From DOZZ01 sp963792655 (lineage in GTDB: Bacteria; Acidobacteriota; Terriglobia; Bryobacterales; Bryobacteraceae): 64,000 nt of DNA. Where the stretch lies: contig CAWBWU010000003.1 of NCBI GenBank assembly GCA_963792655.1, forward strand, positions 1,054,001 to 1,118,000. The letters are read 5' to 3'. Position numbers and translations under genes: made by a program. The notes under the pieces were generated by a model. That model saw only the letters and a program-made list of their open reading frames with translations, did no database searches and was not told where the DNA came from. Shown piece after piece: positions 17,499 to 27,020 of this stretch (positions are counted from its first letter, which is position 1; every line of letters begins with the position of its first letter).

Positions 17499-18335
17499 AT
17501 GAAGATAACTTTGATAGTAAGAGCGATTACCTCGGCATGTTGGGGCTCGCGGCCGTCGCGATTCCGGCGTCAGCGAATCAACTGATCGTCAACGGCGGTT
17601 TCGAGACAGGCAACTTGTCCGGGTGGTCGGTAGCGACGACAGGCCCGTTTGCGGGCGGGTGGTTTGCTGACAACACGACCAATGCGCCCCTTTCGGGTGC
17701 TCCAACCGTCGGGCCTGCCTCAGGGAGTTGGTATGCGGTTTCAGACACGGTCGGTCCTTCTGCAGCCTCGTTGTTTCAGCTCTTTACCGTCCCAACCGGC
17801 GACGGGTCTCACCCTGAGTTTCGACATGTTTGTGAACAACTTTGATGGAGGCCCATTTTGCGCTGCTGGTCTGGATCCTACGGGCTCGGGCCCAGCTCAG
17901 TGCGGAAGAGTTGACATACTCACGGCGGGAGCAACCCCCTTCGATACCGGCGCAGGCGTTGTCACCAACTTATACCAAGGGTCGGACGCGCTGCGTCGTG
18001 AACCGTACACCCACTATTCGTTCAACTTGAACGAGTTCTGACTCCAGGCGGAAGCTTACCCGCCGAAGTCGAATAATCAGTTCTACTTAAATCAGGGTGT
18101 CGATAACGTAAGTCTCGTAGCCACCACAAGTGCAGTTCCGGAACCGTCCAGCATCCTGCTCTTTGGCAGCCTGCTGATCGTAGTTGCGTTCTTAGCCCAA
18201 CGAAAACGGCCATCAAGCCTAAGTGGATTTATTGGGGTCGGCCATGCCGACCCCAAAACCTCCCAAGCGGGCTCTGTGGCAAACAACCCCCTTCACAGAG
18301 CGGCCGACGTCGCCAACTATCCCCCCGCGCCCTAA
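17499..18335 (+). CDS. PEP-CTERM sorted exported protein (frameshifted, one internal stop)
   Basis: ATG 17499 follows AGGAG with 7 bases spacing. Signal peptide, then mature start NQLIVNGGFETGNLSGW, a DUF642-like/carbohydrate-binding opening, and the C-terminal tripartite sorting signal: PEP motif AVPEPSS, a hydrophobic helix (ILLFGSLLIVVAFLA), and basic QRKR ending near 18216. Breaks: a missing base at about 17533, an extra one near 17805, and an in-frame TGA at 18039 where TGG (Trp) would fit. Exosortases cleave at such signals, and two are encoded at 47.6-55.8 kb. True stop is probably shortly after QRKR; the open frame continues to 18335. Confidence 0.75.
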
Positions 18336-19497
18336 ATCACTATTGTTGGCTCCGGAGTATTCAGCCTGCGCTGGCGGAGCCATCGCGAATAATCACGTGC
18401 CTACTCGCGGTTCGGATTACCTGACAAGCGACGGTCACCTGTGGCAGAAACGTTCTTTCTGCAAGAGGAGACCGATTCGGCGTTTACTAAACGCGTCGAG
18501 CCGAACTGCGCCCGGGTTATGGGGCGGTGGTTAGCGACAGCGCAACCAGCAGCAAGTCAAATCAGCGAGACTGCCATACATGTTGCCGAGACCTGATCGG
18601 GAATTTCCTCCAACGGGCTGGAGCTTGCCCAATAGCCTCTCACACGCGAAAGCGGCTACGGGAAGCCAGTGGCGGAGGCGTAGACTCGGAAATCCGAAGG
18701 GTGGCACGAGAATAACCAATGTCACAGACATAGATCCGCGCTGTCCGGGCAAGTCACTGAAGAACGTTCCGTAAAGATCGTGCATCCCGTTTTTTAGCGC
18801 TAATCGGCATTTGGTTGGCGTCGTGTGAGAACGCATTACGAACATAAGCTTACATGGTCCCGGCAGGCAATGAAGGCTCCAGCTCACGCGACGGTCATGT
18901 CGCGGTCGCCGAGACGCTTAGTACCTGCGTGCGTGATGGGGGACCGGAGCGTCTCCCGCTCGGGCAGACGGTGGCGACCTGAAGTTAACGTAAGGCACTG
19001 AGTCATCGTCACTCTAAGGGACGTAAGCACGAATAATAGTGGAGAATCTCGGGCCAACCAGCTGGAACTAAGTTAGAAAGGATCCAATATTCCATTCTGA
19101 GAATGTAATGGCTAGATATCAGTACCAAAGACGGACCAGAGCTGAACATAGATCATGAAACTTGCAGATGAGCGAGGGCACGGAGAACTTCTTGCCCGCA
19201 ACAAGCGTGTGAACACCACCTATCCCGGCCAAGGCCGACCATGTCAAGTAGAACGAATCCAGCCCGGAGAAGGCAAACTCACATTCATACTCTAATTCGC
19301 CAGGTGTGACGCCGTTCTCGCTTCTCAACAGGAACAATTCATATCAGTGGTAGGGCAATCCCGCGGATATGGTGGGGCGTCCTGGATTCGCAGCTCCGCC
19401 ACAGCATCCTGTCACCAGCGGCCTGGGTGCGTGATTCGCCGATCCCAGACATACTGATAGACTACCCTTTTTGATTGCAATCCTTCCGAGGTGAAGT
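18336..19497 (+). other. 1.2-kb region with no recognisable gene
   Basis: Base composition is visibly less GC-rich than the neighbours. Short open frames on both strands (for example 18531-18887 minus, 19119-19337 minus) have no recognisable domain and no good ribosome-binding site. A nested inverted repeat lies at 18904-18979: GGTCGCC/GGCGACC outside and GAGACGCT/AGCGTCTC inside. Could be decayed DNA, an untranslated leader or a structured RNA; I see no evidence to choose. Confidence 0.5.
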
Positions 19498-20385
19498 TTG
19501 AAAGTGAAACAAATCATCGTGCCTGCGGCGGCACTGGCCCTGTCTATAGCCAACCTTGCCGCACAGAATGCCGCGCCGGCTCCGGCCGCCGTGTCGCCCG
19601 CGCCTCCACAGGCGCGCCCTGCGGCTGGCGGCCGGCCTGCTGCATACCCGACGCGTCCTCCCGCGCCACAGGACGTTCTTGACCGCGGCCGCGCCCTCTA
19701 TGGCGTGAGCTGCAACTTCTGTCATGGCTCCGACGCGCGCGGCGGCGAAGGTGGACCGAACCTGCTCCGCTCAGAGCTGGTGCTGAATGATCAGAGCGGC
19801 GAGCTGATCGCGCCGGTGGTGCAGCATGGCCGTCCTGATCAGGGTATGCCCGCGTTCCCGCTGACGATGCCGCAGATTTCGGATATCGCCGCTTACATTC
19901 ATAGCTTCCGCGTAGCTGGCTACGATGCCTCGCGCATGGTGCCGCCGAGCATTCTTGTAGGAGACCCCAAAGAGGGCCAGGCCTACTTCGCGGCAAAATG
20001 CGCCTCCTGCCATTCCGTAACCGGGGATCTGAAAGGGATCGGCTCCAAGTTCACGCAAGCCAAGCAACTGCAGAACACCTGGATCATGCCGGGCGGCGGG
20101 TTCCGCGGTCCCCGTCAAGGGGCGGGCGGGCTCACCAATGTCCCGCCCACCACGGTCACCGTCACGATGAAGAACGGCGAAAAAGTAGAAGGGCGCCTGA
20201 GCCGCATCGATGACTTCATCGTCTCGGTGATTCTCGCCGACAATACGGAACGCACAATTCGCCGCGATGGCGATGTGCCCGCCGTGGTCATTCACGATCC
20301 TCTACAGCCGCATAAAGACTTATTGCCGACTTATACAGATAAGGACATCCACAATCTCACCTCTTACCTGGTGACCGTGAAATGA
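19498..20385 (+). CDS. Diheme c-type cytochrome with an Sm-like insert
   Basis: 295 residues, TTG start with GAGGTG just upstream. Signal peptide, Ala/Pro-rich linker (25-57), first cytochrome domain with CNFCH (72-76) and second with CASCH (168-172). Between the second haem motif and the C-terminal helix lies a beta-rich segment (about 215-265: VTVTMKNGEKVEGRLSRIDD) that resembles an Sm-type barrel. Its stop overlaps the start of the PQQ dehydrogenase (ATGA), so it is the probable electron acceptor of that enzyme in the periplasm. Confidence 0.9.
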   Translation: MKVKQIIVPAAALALSIANLAAQNAAPAPAAVSPAPPQARPAAGGRPAAYPTRPPAPQDVLDRGRALYGVSCNFCHGSDARGGEGGPNLLRSELVLNDQSGELIAPVVQHGRPDQGMPAFPLTMPQISDIAAYIHSFRVAGYDASRMVPPSILVGDPKEGQAYFAAKCASCHSVTGDLKGIGSKFTQAKQLQNTWIMPGGGFRGPRQGAGGLTNVPPTTVTVTMKNGEKVEGRLSRIDDFIVSVILADNTERTIRRDGDVPAVVIHDPLQPHKDLLPTYTDKDIHNLTSYLVTVK

Positions 20386-22053
20386 CGACTAAACAACTGC
20401 TGCTCACGTCCGCGCTGGTACTCTTCCCCGCCCTTTTGCCGGGTCAGGCGCTCGACCCCACGTTGCTGACGCAGCCGCTAGGCGAATCCTGGCCGACTTA
20501 CTCGGGCGACTACTCTGGCAAGCGTTACAGCTCTCTCAAGCAGATTAATCAATCGAACGTCAAGAACCTGTCGCTCGCATGGGTAGGTAAAGTCGCGGGC
20601 GGCGCCGGTGCTTCGCGCTTCGGCCCGCCGGTAATTGTCGGCGGTGAGGGCGTCGGCGATAGTCAGGCATCGACTCAGTTCGGTGCCGGGACGAATGTTC
20701 GCGCGTCGATCCTGGAAGTCAATGGCGTTCTGTATCTTTCTTCGCCCGATAACGCGTGGGCTGTGGACGCGCGGGACGGCCATGAACTCTGGCATTACTT
20801 CTGGAAAACCAAAGGGCGGCACGCACATCGGCAACCGCGGCCTGGGCATGTGGAACAACCTGCTCTACATGGAGACGCCCGACGATTACCTGGTGTGTCT
20901 CGATGCGCTGACCGGCAAAGAACGCTGGCACAAACAGATCGCCGATTTCAACCTGCAGTACTTCTCGACGATGGCGCCGATTGTTGTGGGCAACCACATT
21001 CTGATCGGCACCGGCAACGATCTGGACGAGCCGGGTTATGTGCAGGCGCGCAACCCCGAGACTGGCGAAGTGCAATGGACGTTCTACACCTTGCCGATGA
21101 AGAAGGGCGACCCCGGTCTTGAGACCTGGGGCAGTCTCGACGGCGCGCGGCACGGCGCAGGTAACGTTTGGATTCCGGGTTCATACGATCCCGAGACGCA
21201 CCTGTATATCTTCGGCACTGGCAATCCATCGCCGGCCTATACCAACCCTAAGAGCCGCGATGGCGATAACTTGTTCACGTGCTCGATCGTTGCGATCAAC
21301 GTCGACACAGGCAAGATGGCCTGGTATTACCAGGTAAACCCGCACGACACGCACGATTGGGATTCCACCGAAACGCCGATTCTGATTGACGGCGACTTCA
21401 AGGGCAAGCCGCGCAAGATGGTGTTGCATGCGGATCGCAACGGCTATTACTACACGCTCGATCGCCTGACCGGCGAGCACTTAGTCACCAGTAAGTTCTC
21501 GACGGCGGCTAACTGGGCCAAAGAGATCAACGCGAAGGGCCAACCGGTACGCGATCCGGCTAAGGATTCCACGGTGCCGGGCTCGCTCGTATCGCCGAAC
21601 AATGGCGGCGCAACGAACTGGCCCCCGCCGGCATATAGTCCGGACACTGGTCTCTTCTATGTGCCGACTCAGGAAAGCTACGCGATGTACTACCTGACCG
21701 AAACCGATCCGCGCGGCGCCATGGGCCTGGGCGGTAAAGATGAAGTGGGCGTAGGTTCGCTGGGCGGTTACCTGACCGCCATTGACTATAAGACCGGCAA
21801 AGTTGCGTGGCGGCATCGCTATCCCGGAACCGGAGGCAATCTGGGCAATGGCATGCTGACAACTGCCGGGAAACTGCTGTTTACCGGCGACGCGGGTGGG
21901 AACATCGTCGCCTTCGATCCCGCAAACGGCAAACCGCTCTGGCATAGTCACATCGGCCAGATATCGAATGCGCCCGAGACTTACATGCTGGATGGCCATC
22001 AGTACGTGTTGGTCGCTGCGGGCGATACGCTTTATTCGTTCACGATGAACTAG
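20382..22053 (+). CDS. PQQ-dependent alcohol dehydrogenase-type quinoprotein (one frameshift)
   Basis: An extra G in GGG at 20814-20816 breaks the frame; corrected length 556 residues. Signal peptide, then an eight-bladed propeller with tryptophan docking motifs (for example TGKERWHKQ, TGEVQWTFY, TGKVAWRHR). Active-site features of the methanol/ethanol dehydrogenase family include DTHDWDSTE and SPNNGGATNWPPPAYS. Oxidises an alcohol or related substrate in the periplasm and passes electrons to the cytochrome encoded just upstream. It lacks its own cytochrome domain. Substrate unknown. Confidence 0.9.
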
Positions 22054-22097
22054 GAGCGTGACGGGCTTCACATACGGTACATACGGCTTACAGCGCT

Positions 22098-22276
22098 GCT
22101 TATGCTAGCGGGCAAAGCTGAGCTGAGAGCGTTAACGCCGTTACGAGCCGCGCACGTAAGTAAGCGGGCGTTGCTGGGATAGTACAGACCGCTTACTTAC
22201 GTGCGCGGCTCGTGACAGCGATGCTTATGATAGCGGGGAAACAAACTCGACGCTTATGCTAGCGGCGCAAACAAAC
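22098..22276. repeat. Hairpin with 24-bp perfect arms flanked by three imperfect direct repeats
   Basis: Arms 22143-22166 and 22190-22213 are exact reverse complements around a 23-base loop. The unit GCTTATGCTAGCGG occurs at about 22098, 22223 (with GATAGCGG) and 22252. The third copy overlaps the 3' end of the minus-strand gene. Lies between convergent genes, so a bidirectional terminator or a REP-like mobile repeat are both possible. The arms lack a T-run, which favours a repeat element. Confidence 0.75.
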
Positions 22277-22652
22277 TTAACGGCTCAAGCGCGGTAATCT
22301 TCGCATTCGCGATGGTTACCGCGACCTGCTGTCTTCTGCGCAACAATACTCCGTCGTCAGCTTTTCCTCGCAGTTGCAAGAACCAATCCACTAACAACGT
22401 ATTGCCTTCGCGGCTGAGAAAGTCGATCGACGAACTTACACTGAACTGGCCGGTAAGTCCGACCAGCGCTGCTTCGATCTTGCGGTACTGAGCAGAGTTC
22501 TTGTCGAAAGACCGTAGCGCCTCGATCGCGTTATCTTCACTCAGCGCCTCAGCGACATGCGTCAGTATCTTCAGCGACGCCGCGTCTTCGGGCTCGTCTT
22601 GCGCGCACAACAGCGGCGCCGCCGCGAGCAGCACGAAACCCCTGCGCGTCAG
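22254..22652 (-). CDS. Small secreted NTF2-like protein, probable CTG start
   Basis: 132 residues if CTG 22652 is the start, overlapping the TGA of argJ as CTGA. This start gives a compact signal peptide (TRRGFVLLAAAPLLCAQ); the longer ATG frame at 22754 runs through the argJ coding sequence. The mature part (KILTHVAEALSEDNAIEALR, VDWFLQLRGK) has the helix-then-sheet pattern of NTF2/SnoaL-like proteins. Function unknown. Last gene of the aroC-def-fmt-argJ operon. Confidence 0.6.
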   Translation of the reverse strand: MTRRGFVLLAAAPLLCAQDEPEDAASLKILTHVAEALSEDNAIEALRSFDKNSAQYRKIEAALVGLTGQFSVSSSIDFLSREGNTLLVDWFLQLRGKADDGVLLRRRQQVAVTIANAKITALEPLSLFAPLA

Positions 22653-23825
22653 GTGCGATAGCTGCCGTTGATGCGGATGTAGTCGTGAGTCAGGTCGCAA
22701 GTCCAAAACGTAGCCCGTCCTTTGCCGCCGCGGATCACGAAGCGGATCAAACACTCAGCATCATCCAGCTTCGCCTTTAACGCGCTCTCCGAAAACGGTG
22801 CGGCCAAGCCATTGCGGCACACCGGCGTACCTTGCAGATCGATATCCACTTTCGCGGGGTCGAACGCGACGCCTGCATATCCAGCGGCGCAGATGATTCG
22901 GCCCCAGTTCGGATCGCTGCCGCCGATCGCCGTTTTGACCAGCGGTGAATTGGCGATGCTGCGCGCGATGCCCATGGCCGCGGCGTCGTTCACCGCGCCT
23001 TCGACCTCGATGGTGATCAATTTCTTCGCGCCTTCACCATCGCGCGCGATCTGCTTGGCGAGATCCTGCAACACGCTGGTCACCGCTTCTTCAAATGCCG
23101 CAACATCCTGCGGCAACACGCGGATTCCGGAGGCGCCATTGGCCATCAGCACCAGGGTGTCGTTGGTTGAGGTGTCGCCATCCACCGAAATCGCGCTGTA
23201 GCTCGCGGCGTTGGCTCGCTTCAAGAATCTTGTCCAGCGGCGCGGGCCCGATCTGCGCATCCGTCATCACGAAGCCGAGTGTCGTCGCCATGTTGGGATG
23301 AATCATGCCGGAGCCTTTGGTCATCCCTGCGATGCGGACGGAGCCGCGGCTCAGCGCGATCTCGGCATGCGCCTTCTTCGGTACCAGGTCCGTCGTGAGA
23401 ATGGCTTCTGCTACTTCGTCGAAGCCGCCAGCCCGCAAGTTGGCGGTCAGTGCAGGCAGGGCTTTGGTGATCAACGCCGGGTTCAGTTCAACGCCAATCA
23501 CACCGGTGGACGCAGGCAGCACTTCCTGTGCGCTGTAGCGAAGCAGTTTGCCGGCAGCCTTACAGGTTTCCAGAGCGACCTTATCGCCGGTGCGCGTTGC
23601 GCAATTGGCGTTGCCGGCGTTGATGAGAATTGCGCCGATGCGTCCACTACTGGCCTTGATGTTCTTGCGCGCGAGTTTGACCGGCGCGGCCTGCACGCGG
23701 TTCTGAGTGAAGACGGCCGCGGTCGAAGCGGGCATGCCGCTGACGATCAGGGCCAGGTCGTTCGATTGCTTCGCGCGTATGCCCGCGTACACGGCGGCAT
23801 AGCGATATCCCAACGGTAGGTTCAT
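22649..23825 (-). CDS. argJ: ArgJ, bifunctional ornithine acetyltransferase / N-acetylglutamate synthase (one frameshift)
   Basis: One extra base at about 23225; corrected length 391 residues, normal for the family. The self-cleavage site is in HPNMATTLGFV, where Thr becomes the nucleophile. Other family motifs: TGVIGVELN, TKGSGMIHP, GGSDPNWGRI. Transfers acetyl between N-acetylornithine and glutamate in the cyclic arginine pathway. Start overlaps the fmt stop by ATGA. Confidence 0.92.
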
Positions 23826-24752
23826 GAGTTCCCTAACATCTCCCGGTGCGTCAGCCGCTGACCATTCGCAAAGGCTGTGCCGTCCACGCGCTTACGTCCT
23901 TCGGCTTGCACTTCGAGCAGTTGCAGCAGGCGCCCGCCGCCGGTGACGACGTGCAGTCCCTTGTCGACCACCAGCGTGCCCGGCGCGAGATCCGTTACGG
24001 TGCCCGTGAGGCTCGTCCGCCACAGGTGTAAGAGTTGGCCGCGGAATGTAGTGTGTGCTCCGGGCCATGGCTGCATACCGCGCACCAGATTGTGAATCGC
24101 AGGCGCGGGCAGCCTGAAATCGATCACCGCGTCTTGCTTCTTGATGATCGGCGCGTGCGTTGCTAAGTCGGAATCCTGCGGCTCCGGTTCGATGGTGCCG
24201 TTCTCGAGTCCCGCGAGCGTGAGCACCAGCAACGCCGCACCCATGTGCGAAAGCCGCTCGCTCAGCTCAACTGAAGTTTCGTCCGGCTTGATTTCAGTGT
24301 CCGCCGCGAGCAGAATATCGCCGGTGTCGAGCCCTGCATCAATCCGCATGGTGGTGACGCCGGTGAGGCGTATCGCCGCGCGCGATGGCCCATTGAATGG
24401 GGGCGGCGCCACGAATCCGGCAGCAGCGAAGCATGCACGTTGATGATGCCGAGCGGAGCGAGATCGATCACGCCTGCGGGAGGATCTGGCCGTATCCCAC
24501 CACGACCATGGTTTCGGCGGGCGACGCGGCGAAGTGCGCCAGCGCTTCCGGCCGGCGAATGCGTTCGGGCTGAAAGACGGGGAGGGCGTGGCGCTGCGCC
24601 GCGGCTTTCACGGGCGACGGGATCAGTTCCTGTTTGCGGCCCTGCGGACGGTCGGGCTGCGTCACGACCGTGACGGAATTCGTGGCCGGCGATGAGGCGC
24701 TCGAGCGTGGGCACGGCGAAATCGGGCGTGCCGAGGATACACGAATGCGCAT
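23822..24752 (-). CDS. fmt: Fmt, methionyl-tRNA formyltransferase (about six indels)
   Basis: Reading frames patch together as MRIVFLGTPDFAVPTLERL, then VTVVTQPDRPQGRKQ, GYGQILP, DLAPLGIINVHASLLP (the NVHxSLLP motif), APIQWAIARGD, GVTTMRIDAGLDTGDIL and a C-terminal OB-like domain. Indels lie at about 24735-24740, 24675, 24480, 24435 and 24372; most are extra bases, two are missing ones. Formylates initiator Met-tRNA. Neighbour of def, the standard pairing. Essential in most bacteria, so the breaks are read as errors. Confidence 0.88.
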
Positions 24753-24807
24753 GGCGGGTCTACTCCCACTCGCCGGCGCTGCATCAGGCTTTTGATGCGG
24801 CGTTTGA

Positions 24808-25281
24808 TCAGTCGCGTTTCAGCGCGCTCAAGTGGTTGATGAAGAGAATGCCATTCAGGTGATCGATCTCATGCAGAAAGGCGCGCGCGATCAGATCTTC
24901 GCCGGTGATCTCGAACTACTCGCCGTCGAAATCCTGCGCGCGCACGGTGGCCTTCTTTGCGCGCGTCACAGGCTCGCGAAAGCCGGGAATGCTGAGGCAG
25001 CCTTCTTCGCCGGTCTGCTTGCCTTCTTTGCGAATCACTTCCGGGTTGATGAGAACGATCTTCTCGGGCTCTTCCTCGTCGCCGAGCGCGCAATCGATTA
25101 CGGTAATCCGCTTGCCGAGACCGATTTGCGGCGCCGCCAGGCCGACGCCCTGCGCGAGCATACATGGTTTCGAACATGTCGTCGATCAGTTGCTGAGTTC
25201 GGGTGTATCGAAGTTCGTCACGTCCGGTCCGCCAGCCTGCTCGAGCACCGGGTTGCCGTACTTTACAATCTTGTAAACCAT
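24808..25281 (-). CDS. def: Def, peptide deformylase (frameshifts and one internal stop)
   Basis: Starts ATG 25281 (MVYKIVKYGNPVLEQ) inside the end of aroC. Family motifs: GVGLAAPQIG (motif 1), EEGCLSIPG (motif 2, Cys metal ligand) and HEIDHLNGILF (motif 3, HExxH). Indels at about 25190 and 25160. An in-frame TAG at about 24917 follows DFDGE; Trp is common there, and TAG is one base from TGG. Removes formyl from nascent proteins. Intact motifs beyond the stop argue against a true pseudogene. Confidence 0.85.
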
Positions 25282-26455
25282 TTCAGAAATTCCCGAACCT
25301 GACGCTGATAGCCCTCGAAGTTGCGGCTGCGTTTCCTGCAACGAATCGCCGCCGAACTTTTCGAGGAACGCCTCCGCCAGCACAATCGCCACCATGGCTT
25401 CGCCGATGACGCCTGCCGCCGGCACCACGCAGATATCGGAGCGTTCGTAGGCCGCTAGCGCCGGCTCGCGAGTCTCGAGATCGACCGATTCGAGCGGCCG
25501 GCGCAAGGTCGAGATGGGCTTCAGAAAGCCGCGCACGCGCAGGTCCTCGCCGTTGGTCATGCCGCCTTCGAGCCCGCCGGCGCGATTATCGCCGCGGAAA
25601 AAACGGCGCATCTTCGCGATTGTAGTGGATGGTGTCCTGCACTTTCGATCCGAAACTCTGCGCGCCTTCCTCCGCCCGCCCACCTCGACGCCCTTCACCG
25701 CCTGCATGGAGACGATGGCCTGGGCGAGTTTGCCATCGAGCCGCGAGTCCCAGGTGATATGCGAGCCGAGGCCCCGGGGCAAACCGTGTGCGACTACTTC
25801 GAAGATGCCGCCGACGCGTGTCGCCGGTTCGGTAGGCTTCATCGACCACAGCTTTCATGCCTGTTCGGCTCGGGATCGACGCAGCCCAGCAACACTTCGT
25901 GCGTTCGGCTGCAATTCGACGATTTCGGGCCAGTGGACGGTGCGTTCGAGGCGGCTGAGGCCCGACGGCGATGACGTGGCTCAGAACCTCGATACCGAAA
26001 TGCCCAAGGAACTGCTTCGCGATGGCGCCGACGGCCACGCGCGCAGTGGTTTCGCGGGCACTGGCCCGTTCCAGAATGTAGCGGGCGTCGCGGAAGTTGT
26101 ACTTGATTGCGCCGGCCAGGTCGGCGTGGCCCGGGCGCGGGCGCGTCAGCGGCTTTGTGCTTCGCCGGCGTCAGCGCCTTCGACGGGCAGGGATTCGGTC
26201 CAGTTCTTCCAGTCGGCGATTGGGCGATGATTACGCGATAGGCGAGCCGATGGTCTTCGCCATGCCGCACGCCGGCGACGACGCTCGGCGCGATCGGTCT
26301 CGATTTTCATGCGCCCGCCGCGGCCGAAGCCTTGCTGCCTGCGCCAGAGTTCATGATTCATTGCTCGAGCAGATGGGAATACCGGCCGGAAGTCCCGTCA
26401 GGGTGGCAACCAGGCATTCGCCGTGGGACTCCCCGGCCGTTTCAAAGCGAAACAT
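25263..26455 (-). CDS. aroC: AroC, chorismate synthase (many indels)
   Basis: Starts ATG 26455 with the hallmark FRFETAGESHGECLVATLTG; later pieces in different frames include FGRGGRMKIETDRAE, DWKNWTESLPVEGAD, GAIKYNFRDARYILERASARET-like text, RVAVGAIAKQFL, and the end NFEGYQRQVREFLKWFTRL before TAA at 25263. At least eight indels; this is the most error-dense gene in the window. Makes chorismate from EPSP using reduced FMN. Ends 19 bases inside def. Confidence 0.88.
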
Positions 26456-26467
26456 GTTGGTGAATCA

Positions 26468-26875
26468 CTATTTTAGCAGTCCGAATAGCGGCCGGTGTTG
26501 CGCGGGAAGACGCGTTGGTTGAAGCGTCGCGCGGTCCAAAAACATGTGTTTCGTTTCGCCGCGCGCGAGCGGGATGGCATCTGGCAGGCGGCGCATTGCA
26601 TAGCCGAAGCGCACCAGGCGGCTATGCACCTCGAGCACGCTGGTCTCGATTTCGACTTCGTCATCGAAGCGCGCGGGGTGCAGAAAGCGGCAACTCACAT
26701 CGACCACGGCAATCACCACGCCGTCTTCGTTTTCCATGCGGCGGTAATCGAGACCAACGGCACGGCAGTAGTCGACGCGCGCAATCTCCATCCACACCAG
26801 GTAGTTCGCGTGATACACCACGCCCATCTGATCCGTCTCGGCATAGCGCACGCGAACGCGCGAGAGTGAAGTCAC
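26468..26875 (-). CDS. YbgC-type hotdog acyl-CoA thioesterase
   Basis: 135 residues with the catalytic motif YAETDQMGVVYHANYLVW, where Asp15 is the expected nucleophile or base, followed by the long hotdog helix. Similar to 4-hydroxybenzoyl-CoA thioesterase and YbgC. Hydrolyses acyl-CoA thioesters; the exact substrate is not predictable. 12 bases upstream of aroC, so first gene of that operon. Confidence 0.9.
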   Translation of the reverse strand: MTSLSRVRVRYAETDQMGVVYHANYLVWMEIARVDYCRAVGLDYRRMENEDGVVIAVVDVSCRFLHPARFDDEVEIETSVLEVHSRLVRFGYAMRRLPDAIPLARGETKHMFLDRATLQPTRLPAQHRPLFGLLK

Positions 26876-26900
26876 ATCTCAGACTAGCGAAACCGGGAAC

Positions 26901-26959
26901 GCCAATCTCCAGATTGGCTTTGCACTGGCCCTGCACGTGAGGCCAATCTGGAGATTGGC
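26901..26959. repeat. Double palindrome between divergent operons
   Basis: GCCAATCTCCAGATTGGC (26901-26918) and its exact reverse complement GCCAATCTGGAGATTGGC (26942-26959) are separated by 23 bases. Each 18-mer is itself an 8-bp inverted repeat around a 2-base centre. It lies between the starts of the thioesterase gene (26875) and the moaDE gene (27021), where both promoters must be. Could be paired operator sites for a dimeric regulator or a repeat insertion. Confidence 0.8.
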
Positions 26960-27020
26960 GATCCCCACGTGTACCTGACTGAAACGGTGGGCGAAAGACC
27001 CTCGTCTGTTAAACTGACCG

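Noticed and set aside
18531..18887. 118-codon minus-strand frame in the gene-poor spacer
   Set aside because: No recognisable domain, weak start; kept as non-coding.
23822..26455. True pseudogenisation of fmt, def and aroC
   Set aside because: Conserved motifs persist on both sides of each break and the genes are essential; random sequencing insertions explain it better.
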